Assembly (NCBI GenBank): GCA_037044905.1
Contig: JBAOKB010000074.1
Coordinates: 1-64,000, forward strand
Direction of reading: 5' to 3'
Source: Hortaea werneckii
Taxonomy: Eukaryota; Ascomycota; Dothideomycetes; Mycosphaerellales; Teratosphaeriaceae
Length of the DNA: 64,000 nt
The notes beneath the pieces are model-generated. The model was not told where the DNA came from. It saw only the letters and a program-made list of their open reading frames with translations, and did no database searches. How positions within the stretch are numbered: position 1 is the first letter of the stretch; every line of letters begins with the position of its first letter. This document shows, piece after piece, positions 1 to 11,013 of the stretch. The position numbers and the translations under genes were made by a program.

Positions 1-46
1 ATTGCTAAGGTTAAACGTAACTTGGTTTGTTCCCTGAACAGCACCT
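1..46. other. Untrimmed Oxford Nanopore native-barcode adapter
   Basis: Bases 1-14 match the 5' flank of the Nanopore native barcoding adapter (ending AAGGTTAA), bases 15-38 are 24 nt that match, as I remember the list, the reverse complement of barcode 08, and bases 39-46 are the 3' flank CAGCACCT. The telomeric repeat starts directly after it. This is technical sequence, not fungal DNA. Confidence 0.9.
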
Positions 47-161
47 AACCCTAACCCTAACCCTAACCCTAACCCTAACCCTAACCCTAACCCTAACCCT
101 AACCCTAACCCTAACCCTAACCCTAACCCTAACCCTAACCCTAACCCTAACCCTAACCCTA
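47..161. repeat. Telomere, (CCCTAA)n
   Basis: About 19 uninterrupted copies of CCCTAA, the C-rich strand of the TTAGGG telomere used by most filamentous fungi, at the left end of the window. The array directly follows adapter sequence, so the read began at the physical chromosome end or at a break inside the telomere. The copy number is what the assembly kept, not necessarily the full length. Confidence 0.97.
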
Positions 162-376
162 TGCCTCCGGCGGCCCTGGCGTCGGCGCCCTGAACGGCTT
201 CCCCTTTCCTTTTCTCTCTCTTTTTCCTCCCGACAATTGGAACCCTCTTGCCTCCGGCGGCCCTGGCGTCGGCGCCCTGAACGGCTTGCTCTCTCTTTTA
301 CATTTCACTAACATTTCGCCCTGTACTAGCTAACCCTAACCCTCAGCCTCCTTCCTCCCTCCTGCCCTCTTCTATC
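162..376. repeat. Short subtelomere with a 39-bp direct repeat
   Basis: Bases 162-200 and 249-287 are identical 39-bp copies (starting TGCCTCCGGCGGCC, ending GAACGGCTT), 87 bp apart start to start. A degenerate telomeric motif, TAACCCTAACCCT, lies at 331-343. No gene is seen; this is the only sequence between the telomere and the stop codon of the helicase gene. Confidence 0.85.
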
Positions 377-3300
377 TCAGCTTATATGATACACCATTCT
401 CACCAACTCGTTCGTTTCCATCATGTTCGTCGCCCGCTTCCGGATCACCCACCTCCATAGTCGGCCCCATTCGTCCTCTTCCAACCCTCCCCCCTCCCAA
501 AATCCCAAACTCCTCTCCATCTCCCCCTCTACCCACCCCCACTCCCACTCCTTTCCCTCCCTCTCTTCCCTCCCCCACATCCTTTGGCTGATTACCGCCC
601 CTCCTATGTCCTCCATCACTCCCTTGTATTGGCATCCTGCCCCCGCAACTCCGCTTCGCTGATATCCTGCCGTTTTACTCCCGCACGCCGCCGTCTTCTC
701 TTCCCATCTTTGACATATGCTCTGCGGCACCCAGCAGAAATTGCACCCGCTGAATCGAGCCATCTGTAGCCGCTTCATCCTCTTCTTCACTTCCGCCATC
801 CTCTCCCCTGCCTCCTTCCCGTGCCCTCTGCACTCTTCCCACCCTCGAGCCCTTTTCGCCCGTTGTATCTGCCCTTGCGCCCAGCACACCGAACACCCTA
901 CCTTCGTCCAATCCTCTAGCCTCTTCACCATCTCGTCTCTGTCTATCTCTCTGCTAGCCCTCTCCGCTAACCTCGACCTCTTCTGCGCTTGCACTCTTTC
1001 TCCCTCTCTACTCATTCCTGTCCTCGCCTCGTTTATGCTTCGCTCCCTCTCCTCTCTCTCTCCTATACTTCTTGCCCTCTTTAGCCCTCTTCCTTCCTTT
1101 GCTGCCTCTTCACACTCATCCCCAGCTTCGGCCAACCCTGACCCTGATTCTCCCTCGTCGTCAACGTTGTCCGTACCTAACTCTGAGCCTCTCGGTGTTC
1201 CATCCTCGCTACCTTGTTCCATCGGCTCTGACCCTGACCCGTCTGCTTCCTCTTGCTCCCTCCTTCTATGCTGCTGTGATGGAACGAACCCCCCTGTCCT
1301 CACTACAACCCTCGCCCTCCTTCCCGTTCTTGTTAACCCTCTACATACATCACACACTTTCTCTCCGTTCTCGCATCCGATCCTGTCCGCCCTCCCATCC
1401 ATCTCCCTGTCTAACACAACCCTCCTACACTTCTCCCCTTCCAGATATTCGTGCATCCCCCTTTCCATCACGAATCCCTTCTCCAAGATTTTCCGACCCC
1501 CTACTGTGTTGTAGCCTCTCATTAAGATCGCCTCGCTTGCCTCTCCATCTCTTCCTGCCCTTCCACTTTCCTGTGCGTAATCCCTCACCAATTCCTTCAC
1601 TCCCACGTGTACCACCACCCTGATGTGTGGTGCATCCACCCCCATTCCCATCGCTGTCGTCGCCGCGAACACTCTGTGCGTCCCCTTGACCAGCTGTTCC
1701 AGAATCTTCCTTTTCATTTCTTCGTCTCCGACCCTCCTGTAGTACACTGGACACCTCAGCACTTCTCCAATCTTCTTGCACTGCTCTACCCTCCGGCAGT
1801 ACACTATGATCTGTCCCTCCTCGTGTTCTTCCAGTTTCTTTCTTACCAACTCCGCTACCCTCTCCTCTTCTTCTCGCCGGTCGTACTCGACCACCTGGTA
1901 AGCGATGTTCCTCCTCGTCGTCGAGTCTCTTATCATCCGTACCGTCCTCTTCTCCAAGCCCATCGCTTCGAGCCAGCTCGACTCTTCCTTCGGTGGCAAC
2001 GTTGCCGTGAGATACACCATCTGGCATCCCTTCCTGGCGAACTCCGCTAGCTCGAGCACTTTCGGCCTCCATGTCTCTGTCGAGTCCAGAACGATGTGGC
2101 TCTCGTCGACTACTATCCTGTCTAGCTCTCCGGTAGCTAGCTTGTCGTTGATGAACCTGTTGAACGCCTTCGTTACTGCGCTCTCGGGTGTTACTAGCAC
2201 GATCCTCGCGTGCCTGGCGCTCTGGTCGGGCCATCTCCCGGCGTTGAGTCCGATCTCCTTGCATCTCCTCTCTAGATCGCTCCTTAGCGATATCAACGGC
2301 ACCACTACCACCGTCACCCCTCCGACTGAGCAGAATGCCGGTAGCATGAACATCAGACTCTTGCCTCCTCCGGTCCTCATGACCATTACTACCTTCGGCT
2401 CGCCCGATACGATTGCCTTTAGCCCTTCCAGTTGTGAGCCTCTAAATGAAGCGTTCGGCCCCAGCATTTCCCTCAGACTCACGTTCAAGTCTGCCCTCCT
2501 CAACTTCGCCCACCTCTCTTCTTCTACCATCTTCCTGTATTTCTCCAGATCGATCGTCGGCTTTCCATTACCTGTCGCAGTGGACGGCCACCTGATGAAG
2601 TGGTGCCATGACACGCTCACCTTTCTGAACGATGCCTGCTCGGACTGCGTGCTGAACGGGTTCTCTGTCGTCAAGATCCCGTAGATCAACTCTTCCATCC
2701 TTTTACTGTGTCCGGATTGCATCTGCCTATCTTCTGTTGTTACTCCTTCGTACAACCGATCGAGCTGTTTTGTCACTTCTTCCTCTGGGCAGTGTACCCT
2801 TTGGATGGCTGGGTATAGCTGCCTCCATGTCGACGGCGTTACAAAGAATCCGGCCTGGCATTTTGATAGCTCCCTCTTCATCACCCTCTTCAGCCTCTCT
2901 GTGTTCCAGAAGCCGTCTATGCTGAGTGCCTGCAGCTTGCCCTCTTTCGCTTTTCCTCCATTCCTCGGCCTGCTTCGCGCCTCCCTCCCACTGACCATCC
3001 GATCTCCTGCCGTTCCTTCGTCATCACCTCCATCCGCCTCGCTTTCACTGCTCGGGCTTGTGCTCGATTCGCTCTCGCTTCCTGAACTGCCCTCTTCCCC
3101 GTCGCTTTCCCTTCCTCCTTCTTCGCTCCCACTCTCCTCCTCCTCCCTGACTCCGTCGACCTCGCCTTCCCATTTCTTTTCCGGCTCCGGCTCCCACAGA
3201 TATTTGCTGAAGTCGAACTCGCCCCTGACTTCCCACCTGAGCATGTGCACGAACGGTTCCACTAGCCACAAATGGTACACCAACAGCTTTCCCACCTCTT

Positions 3301-5479
3301 GCGGCAGATACCTGTGGATTATCTTCGCTTCGCCGCTCTTGCTGTAGCCTTTGTGGTAGCCCGTCACCAGCTCGACCATGCCATTGTCAACAAAAACACC
3401 CCTCTGCGCTCGCGCACTCTCTCCGTTCTCGGTCCTGATGCTGACAACTTCCGTCCCTCTGGCTGGAGCTCCCCCTGCCATGTGACACAACACTATCAGC
3501 TCCTCCTTGAACAGAGTCACCTCCCGGAAGTACTGCTCCACCTTGGTCGTGTTCCACTTTAGCTCACTCCTGTCCCTCACTTCACTCATGTCGATATTTT
3601 GTAGAAAGTACTTGGTTATTCGGTCCTCTCTCATGGCCCGGCTCCACAACCACTTCCTGCTCTCCACGTCTTTCCCGTCCGGCCTCCTGACTCTGCCCAA
3701 GACTTCATCGTTTCTCTCATCGTCCAAGAAGCTCCAACCCTCGGTGAGATCGCTTGGGTTGTCGAACAGTCTGTCCAGATGCAAGATCGGCAGTTCCTCC
3801 TCTTGCTGTAAGAACATCAACCGCTTCGTGAGCCTCCCCAGACACCTTTCCCACAGCGAGTGTAGTGCATCTCTGAGATCTCCCATGCTGAAGCTGATCT
3901 TGTCGATGGCGACCTGTTGGCATCTGTTCATCCAAGTGACCCGTGCCCCGGCTTTCTCCGTGAACCTGATCCTCATTCCAAAAGTCTTCATGTGCAAGAC
4001 CCTGTCCATCGGGCTCGCTGGTCCCCCGTATTCCTGAAGACACAACAGCCTGGGCACCATATCGTGCACCCCTTCTACAATGCTGACCGCTTCTTTTCTC
4101 GCCTCACTCTCACCTATCCCGGCTCCGATCAGCCGGTCGATGTCGTCTTGCCTCTGCTTGTAAGCCATGAACACCACCAGAGCCTTACAGACCGTGACGA
4201 TGGCCGCCAGCTTCGGCGTGAAGTTGAACACGCTTACCCATCCTGCGTCTTCGGTGTCCAAGCCGAGAACTGCCAATGCGGACAGAAAGCCGCTTTGGAA
4301 CTCGTCGTCTAGCAGCTCCTGGTCGAGCATGCTGGCCCAGAAAAGAACGATGGACCATTGTAACTCGTCTTCGCAGACCTTTCTGGCTCCCTTGTCTAGA
4401 GCGGCGGTCTCTCGTCTGGCGAGACTTTGCATTGCTCCCAGCCTCCTCGCTTGCCCATCCGTCAACGTGTAGTCTGGCTTGTTCTCCCATGTCTGACTCC
4501 TCCAAAGATATCTCAGCATTGATACCCAGACCCTGGAGTATTTCTTCTTCGTACTGGCCTCGTGTTTGCTGTAGAATGGAGTCTCGTTGTTCGCGGCCCC
4601 GGTTTCCTTCCTGTTCACGTAGTGAAGAGCGGACCTTGGGATCGTCCGCGGACTGCTGACGTCCATGGCCTTCTTGATCACCCTGCCGGTCGCTCTGCAA
4701 GCTCTCTCGATCGCCTCCTCTTCTTCATCCACGCTCTCTATCCCCCGCTCGTCCGCCTCAAGCTTTGGCGCCGCACTTAGACTAGCCCGTAGCTCTTCTT
4801 TCTCAAACCCAGCCAGATGGTGAGCCCAGCTGGTGTGTTCCAGCCATGGATCCATTTCAGACCTGACATTGCTGACGTTCACCTTCCTGTGATGGTGCGC
4901 CTCCCGCAGCTTCCTCTTGAGTCCATCGGCTACCTCATCTGTCAACTTCTGCGCCCTGTCCTCGGGCTCGCAGCCATGACCGCCTCCTAGCATCCGTGGC
5001 GCTGGCGGTAGCACTTTAAAGAGCTTAGTCCACTGCGCATACTTGAAGAATCTCTGACAGCAGTGACCTTCCGTGAACGGCTGGTTTGCGGCGGGTCGAC
5101 TCCTCAAACTCCCTCGACCTCCTCTGCTTTTGGCGCTGTTCCAGCCGTGTTCCTTTCTACAGTGCGCCTCGATCCCCTTTTTACTCTCCCTCAGCAACCC
5201 GCACGCTTTGCACTGTGAGCATTGCTCGATGACCGGGCCGAGCTCCTGGATCGCTTCCTGTTCGGCGGCGGGGTACACGACGTCTTCTGACCTATAAGCG
5301 ACGTGGTCGAGTTTTTCCACTTGTTCGATTATTCCTTTCCTAGTGCTCACTGTTAGCGTCTGGTGACTTTGGCTGAGATGCGCCTTGATTTGGTCTGGAA
5401 CCACTGCAAACTTGCAATCTCTACAAACGATGATTTGAAAATTCTGGAAGTGTACGAACAGACTCTCAAAAGCGTCCAT
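377..5479 (-). CDS. TLH: Telomere-linked RecQ-type helicase (TLH)
   Basis: Single open frame of 1700 residues, ATG at 5479, stop about 215 bp from the telomere and transcribed toward it. Visible in order: two N-terminal Cys/His zinc-finger-like motifs (CRDC...H.....H near residue 20-40 and CSQCKAC...H....H near 87-113); a central region with tyrosine-recombinase-like spacing (see findings); an acidic Ser/Glu-rich linker near 775-845; Walker A RTGGGKS near 1035; DESH box near 1125; RecQ motif VI-like QESGRAGRDG near 1300 followed by a Cys-rich zinc-binding stretch; and a C-terminal pair CSVCW and CNFCW. Helicases of this architecture are known from fungal subtelomeres. They are thought to act in telomere maintenance or to be selfish; neither is shown here. 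The frame is intact and GC-normal although it sits beside a RIP-destroyed block. Confidence 0.9.
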   Translation of the reverse strand: MDAFESLFVHFQNFQIIVCRDCKFAVVPDQIKAHLSQSHQTLTVSTRKGIIEQVEKLDHVAYRSEDVVYPAAEQEAIQELGPVIEQCSQCKACGLLRESKKGIEAHCRKEHGWNSAKSRGGRGSLRSRPAANQPFTEGHCCQRFFKYAQWTKLFKVLPPAPRMLGGGHGCEPEDRAQKLTDEVADGLKRKLREAHHHRKVNVSNVRSEMDPWLEHTSWAHHLAGFEKEELRASLSAAPKLEADERGIESVDEEEEAIERACRATGRVIKKAMDVSSPRTIPRSALHYVNRKETGAANNETPFYSKHEASTKKKYSRVWVSMLRYLWRSQTWENKPDYTLTDGQARRLGAMQSLARRETAALDKGARKVCEDELQWSIVLFWASMLDQELLDDEFQSGFLSALAVLGLDTEDAGWVSVFNFTPKLAAIVTVCKALVVFMAYKQRQDDIDRLIGAGIGESEARKEAVSIVEGVHDMVPRLLCLQEYGGPASPMDRVLHMKTFGMRIRFTEKAGARVTWMNRCQQVAIDKISFSMGDLRDALHSLWERCLGRLTKRLMFLQQEEELPILHLDRLFDNPSDLTEGWSFLDDERNDEVLGRVRRPDGKDVESRKWLWSRAMREDRITKYFLQNIDMSEVRDRSELKWNTTKVEQYFREVTLFKEELIVLCHMAGGAPARGTEVVSIRTENGESARAQRGVFVDNGMVELVTGYHKGYSKSGEAKIIHRYLPQEVGKLLVYHLWLVEPFVHMLRWEVRGEFDFSKYLWEPEPEKKWEGEVDGVREEEESGSEEGGRESDGEEGSSGSESESSTSPSSESEADGGDDEGTAGDRMVSGREARSRPRNGGKAKEGKLQALSIDGFWNTERLKRVMKRELSKCQAGFFVTPSTWRQLYPAIQRVHCPEEEVTKQLDRLYEGVTTEDRQMQSGHSKRMEELIYGILTTENPFSTQSEQASFRKVSVSWHHFIRWPSTATGNGKPTIDLEKYRKMVEEERWAKLRRADLNVSLREMLGPNASFRGSQLEGLKAIVSGEPKVVMVMRTGGGKSLMFMLPAFCSVGGVTVVVVPLISLRSDLERRCKEIGLNAGRWPDQSARHARIVLVTPESAVTKAFNRFINDKLATGELDRIVVDESHIVLDSTETWRPKVLELAEFARKGCQMVYLTATLPPKEESSWLEAMGLEKRTVRMIRDSTTRRNIAYQVVEYDRREEEERVAELVRKKLEEHEEGQIIVYCRRVEQCKKIGEVLRCPVYYRRVGDEEMKRKILEQLVKGTHRVFAATTAMGMGVDAPHIRVVVHVGVKELVRDYAQESGRAGRDGEASEAILMRGYNTVGGRKILEKGFVMERGMHEYLEGEKCRRVVLDREMDGRADRIGCENGEKVCDVCRGLTRTGRRARVVVRTGGFVPSQQHRRREQEEADGSGSEPMEQGSEDGTPRGSELGTDNVDDEGESGSGLAEAGDECEEAAKEGRGLKRARSIGEREERERSINEARTGMSREGERVQAQKRSRLAERASREIDRDEMVKRLEDWTKVGCSVCWAQGQIQRAKRARGWEECRGHGKEAGERMAEVKKRMKRLQMARFSGCNFCWVPQSICQRWEEKTAACGSKTAGYQRSGVAGAGCQYKGVMEDIGGAVISQRMWGREEREGKEWEWGWVEGEMERSLGFWEGGGLEEDEWGRLWRWVIRKRATNMMETNELVRMVYHIS

Positions 5480-6040
5480 GGTGTATTAGCTGTCGAGCAA
5501 CGTGTCTGTCCTGATGTTTCGGTCGGCGGCCTCGCCTGGGCTCAGCTGCACCGACCCCTGTCACAGAATTTTCGCGATCCCTGTCGCGATGGCGCGGTCA
5601 CACATGATGGGGTTGAACGTTAGCTACATGCTACAAGAGTCGGTGGTCTTGCTGGGTGCTTTTCTGCACCTTTGTTGGTGTATTTCTATCTACCCTACCT
5701 CTTCGCGAGCGTCCAGCCTGCGCTTCCGGCGGTCCCTCAATTCCAGCCGAACCGCCGTTACGCCCGCCGACCCTAACCCTAAGCCTTTGCGAGCGGAACT
5801 TCACACAGAATGTCGGGATTTTCGAACCGCGATAACAATTCACCACGCGGGTCTCCCGCTCCGATGTTGAAAACTCACGAGTAAAGTGCCTACGGATTGG
5901 AAACTCACCGAGTTTGAAACGATTCCGACCGGTACTTTTCATTCCTTCTGCCCCCGGTTTTTCATGGAATCTGCCCCCTCCGGCGAATTCGGTGGCCCGT
6001 GCCCCCCACGCATTATCATGGAATCCGCCCCGGATTCTTT
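5480..6040. other. Helicase upstream region and edge of the AT-rich block
   Basis: GC-normal sequence upstream of the helicase start. It holds an interstitial telomeric motif (ACCCTAACCCTAA, 5770-5782) and a 16-bp imperfect direct repeat TCATGGAATC(T/C)GCCCC at 5962-5977 and 6016-6031, next to the switch in base composition. No gene recognised. Confidence 0.6.
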
Positions 6041-8699
6041 GAAGGATTGAGGGTAGGTAGCGTTAATAAAGAGTAGGCGATAATTTAGATATAGTATAGG
6101 CGAGTACCTAGAGTATTCGCGAGGTAAGAAGCTAATAAAAGTAGAAGAGATAGGTATAAATCGAAAAATAGATAGAGTAGGAGAAAGGTAGTAAATATAA
6201 GTCGAGACTTTAATCTAGTATAGGTAGGGATAGTAGGCATAAGTCGAAAGTTTAATCTAGTATAGATAAGATAACAAGTATAGGTTAGGAGTTTAATCTA
6301 CTAGAGGTAGAGATAGCAAGTATAGATTAGAGGATTAATTTAGTATAGAAAGGGCAAAGGGCATAAGTAGAATATTTAATCTAGTTTTAGTAAGGATAAT
6401 AGGTATAAGAATACTTATTAATCGCCTACTAGAGTAAGGGTAATAGGCGTAAGAATAGAGGGCGATAGTCTAAAAATGCCTTATATAATTAAATTAAATA
6501 GTAATAATAATAAGATAGAGGATATATATCTAAAGAGAGTATACAACGATACTAGAACTATATAACCTAAAGACTACCCTAACTACTAACCCTAAGCTAA
6601 GATATAAGGCCTAAAGTAATACCTGCGAAGTTAAGTATAACTACTAAATCTATAAAGTCTAAAGGTTAGTACTTAGACCTAGGTAGGCTCCGAATCCTTA
6701 TAAAGAATTTCTACTATTACTTTAGTATACTAATTCTATATCTAAACTACCCTAAGCTAGAGAGTCTAGCTTAGGCTTACTCTAAAGACAAAAGGGAGAA
6801 CCTAACTAAGGATAGACTAAAGCGCTAATAGTTTAAGTATAGGGAGATAATATAAAGAAGGAAGAACTAAGGTAAGGGTTATAGAAGCCTATTATACCTA
6901 AGTTATATTAAGAAAGCTATTAAGATAATTAGGAAAGACAATATCGAAAGCCTATAGGCCTAGGTAGTAGAATAGCTCTATAGTAGTAGCTAGGACCTAT
7001 TAAAGATCTAGTAACAATTTCGAGTAAAGCTAATAGCAAGAATACTCTTTATAAAAAAAAGAGGAGTAGTACTAAACGAGAGAATAATCTATAACAAAAG
7101 TATATTTATAGTATCTTCTACCTTATATAAATAGACCTAGATAGATATCGTACTACTTAGGGACCTATTAAATATAGTAGTAGGGGGTAAGTATAAATAT
7201 AAGTAATTAGACAACAAGATAACCCTATCTAACTAGGTATAGAAGCTCGTTTAATAAGTAAAGAGCCTACTTAAAAATATAGAGAATTTAGACCTAGTAA
7301 TAGAAAAGGGCTATTCTCCTATTATAGCTAAAGTAAAGACTAAAACCCTAGTAGAGTAGGTCGAGCTACTATACTAGATAAAAAGCGATAATAACTTCCT
7401 TAACCTAATCTAGGCCCTACTCTAGATATAAGAGAGGCTAGAAGGGGAGGTAGTAGAAGGAGGTAGAAGAGATAGGAGTAGTAGGCGAGAGTATAGTAAT
7501 ACCTAGAGAGAGAGAGGTAAGAGACAATAAGAAAGGTAGTAGTAGTAATAGTAGATATACTATAGATAGTATATATAAATATATAGAAGCTAGATATATA
7601 AATATAGAGGTAGGTATATAGTTTAGTAGAAATAGAAATACTAGATCTAGCGTTTATAGTAGAAACCTAGTATATTAGATTTAACTAGTATATTATAAGC
7701 CCTTTAACAATAGTATATATACTATAGCTAACTATAAAGATAGGTATACGCTACTAGAGTAGAATATGTCTCCTAGGCTCGACGAGGGTATAATTAACCC
7801 TAAGTATACTAGTAGTAGTAATACTAGATAGTATTATACTAATACTTAGAGAGGACATAATAGCTAGGGTATACCTACCTCTAAGTATATTAGAATAGAA
7901 TATAGAAGAAGTACTTAAGGGGATAGCGACGGCAAGTATAGTACTTAGTAATATTAATATATACTATAATAGAAGAGAGATACTAATACTATAAGAGTAA
8001 GGAGTTATAATCGACTAATAGGTATACTTAAATAGGCTTTACTATATATAGCCTATCGCTATACCGAGCCTAGTACTAGGGATTAAGACATAATAGATAC
8101 TAATAGTAGACTACTATTATATATAATAGAGTTATATAGGTAATCTACTCTACCTACTCTTAACTAGTAGCCTAGAAATATTAACTAACTACTAATATAT
8201 CCTTTTCCTTATAGTATAAGGTTTAGGTAAAAGGGAACAAAGCGTAATAGAGGCGAAACTACCGCAATTTTATATTAGAAAACTAGGCTTAGCTATAGTA
8301 GCTACTAACTTCTAGGACATATAGGAGATAGTATCTAGAAGTATTAACTATATGTTTTAAAAGTTAACTAATCTAGATAGGCTAAATAATGCTCTAGTAG
8401 ACATATACTAATAGACCTATATAATTGTCCTAGAAGAAGCAATCTAGACTATAAGAGACAAACTACGGGAGACTAAGGCTAAGGTGTCGTACTATTAGCT
8501 ATAATAGTAATTATTCGCCCTAGACAAAGATAATAGGCTCCTATTTAGTATAATAGCTAGAGTAACCGCCTTCTAAGAAGTAGTAATAGTACTTAGCAAG
8601 TAGTATAGGGTATAAGGTAGACAAAAGGTAGAGGTAGACTACTAATGTAGGATAGAGAACAATATAGGCTAGTCCTAGATAGCTAATAAGATACGAGAC

Positions 8700-9700
8700 A
8701 TAATTGCAAGCTAAAATAGTTCTAAAGTATATAGAGGCGATAGGGTCTATATATAAGTATTAAAGATCTTTTAGAATATAATACTAGCGGAATATATAGT
8801 AATATTATATAAGGCCTATATTACTAAAGGACAAATACTACGAGCGTAGAACTAGACCAAGATCTAACTTATTATAAAGGACAAGATAAAGATAAAGACT
8901 ATTAGAAACGTAAAGCTAATTACTCTTATTATAATGTTTAGAAAAATCTTTAAAGGGCTACTACTATAGTATATTAGGAGGGCTAGAGTACCTCGAACTC
9001 TATTTGGCCTAGGCTAGGTTTAGAAGCGGCTACTCTACCTTAATACTAGCTACGATAGTCTATATTACTCTAGAGTAATAGCGGTATAGCGGAGTATTAT
9101 TCCTAGACTTCTAAGTAATATTTAATATTATAGACTAGGATCTTATATAGGACGTACTAATTAAGTAAGGATACCTACCTAGGTATATAGTACTAGTATA
9201 AAGCTTAGAAGATAGACTAATATTAAGGGTAATAGTAAATAGAGGAGCCTTAGCCTAAATACTATATAACTAAGGAGTACTATAAGAATCTCTACTATTA
9301 CTACTACTCTAGAATATAGTAGCGAATAGGTTAATTAGGGACCTAAATAAAGGTATAGAGGGCTTACTACAAGTAGTATTCTATATAGATAATAGAGTAT
9401 TACTATACTATAAAAAGAAAGAGATCGAGCTATTACTAGAGCTAATAGATTAGTAGTATATATAGAATAGGATAGAGGTAAACGCTATAAAATATAGATA
9501 TATAATACTCTAGAGTAACCTTAGACTAGTCTATTAGAGGGCTAAGCTTATACCTTAAGTTTAGGAGTACTACTACCTTAGATTCCTAGTAATACTAAAG
9601 AGAATCGATTTCTATAACTATCTAGGGTAATGTCTTAAATAAGCTAAGGTAAATGCGAGGTTTATAGTATAATACTTAGTAATATAGAGGGTAGCTAATT
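8700..9700 (+). mobile_element. Dead LINE-type (Tad-like?) retrotransposon, reverse transcriptase core
   Basis: Read in the frame of base 9121, the sequence keeps the outline of a non-LTR reverse transcriptase. A decayed substrate-binding block around 9121-9180 is followed by G-V-L-stop-E-S-L at 9274-9294, where undoing C-to-T changes gives the usual GVPQ(G/E)SP. F-Y-I-D-N at 9382-9396 is a decayed (F/Y)xDD catalytic box, followed by a K-rich stretch. The stops in this part read TAA or TAG where CAA, CAG or TGG would be expected, the RIP signature. The order QGSP then xDD and the short distance between them fit fungal Tad1-type LINEs; LTR elements were not seen. Element limits are not defined; the true copy probably covers much of 7-10.6 kb. 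Confidence 0.6.
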
Positions 9701-11013
9701 AGCTCTATATCTATTAGTAGTACCTTATATTAATAATAGAATATAGTGTACTATTAGTATAGGTAGCTATAGTATAAGACAAGTAGTAATAGATATATAT
9801 AGATACTAAATAGCGCCTACTTATTTAATAGATTATAGAGGGAGAAGGTAGCTAGTAGATAAGCTAAAATCTACTTAGTATTCTAAACCTAGGTAATACT
9901 TTCTAATATTAATATATAGCCTTCCTCTACGACTTTTAATATATACGCCTTAACAACCTACTAGTAATATTACTATTTAGGTTAGGCTAGATAGGAATGT
10001 TTAGAAAAGGACTAAAGATAAGCTAAATTGTACTAGACTAGAGGATAACTATAAAGGAGGAAGACCTAAGAAAGGCGGGCCTAAAGAGATATATCTAGCT
10101 CTAAATAAAGTAAAAGGTCTTAGTATAGGCGAAGTAATCCTACCTATCTAGGATAATACTATAGGAGACTTAGCTAATAAAGAGGATAAGGTATATAAAT
10201 AGTACTTTAGCTATACTACAAAAAGTATAGGACTTGTTATTTCGCTACTAGTAGAGAGTATAGAACTATAGTTAGATATACTAATATAGAAGTAAGCGAA
10301 AGCTATTTTATTAAGATAATAAAGAATATATATACTTCTAAGCCTACGTAAGGCTCGAATAGTAGAAGAAAGCTATAAAAAGGAAATAGGCGAGCTTATT
10401 AGAAAAGGAAATAGAGAGGAAGTTTATAGATATAGACTTCTTATTAAATAGTAGGTAATAGACATAGATATTATAAGGGTTAGAAAAGGTAAGATTAGTA
10501 CTTATAGAAAGTTAGAATACTAAATAGAATAGCAACGTAGATAGTATAATAGTTAAGTTATAATACTATTAGATTTACCTTATTATTTGTCTTAAATAAT
10601 ATTAAACTCTATATTTATACTAGATATAACTATTTAATAGCGCCCTAGTACTATATAGGGTTTACCTATATAAGCCTAAGTAACTTATAGATAGATAGGT
10701 AGTAAGCAAAAGTAGATAATACCTATTTCTACCTATATATCTATAGGTAAACTATGCGAATATATAGGTATAGGTAGCTAAGAATAGATACCTCTACTAA
10801 TAGGTAGAGTAGTAGATATAGGTACTAATTTACAAAAGCTAACCTTAGGAGGTATAGATAGTAAAAAACGACCTACCTACTAAGTTATATTCTACTAGTA
10901 GAGAGGAGGTCCTTAATATATATATATCTATAAGAGACTAAATAAGACCTTAATATAAGATATATACTAAATTATCCTAGTTAGGTAGTAGAAAGCTTAC
11001 TAATAGAGTAAAG

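Noticed and set aside
717..1623. Pro/Ser-rich open frames on the plus strand opposite the helicase gene
   Set aside because: They are antisense shadows of a long coding frame; their composition follows from the helicase codons.
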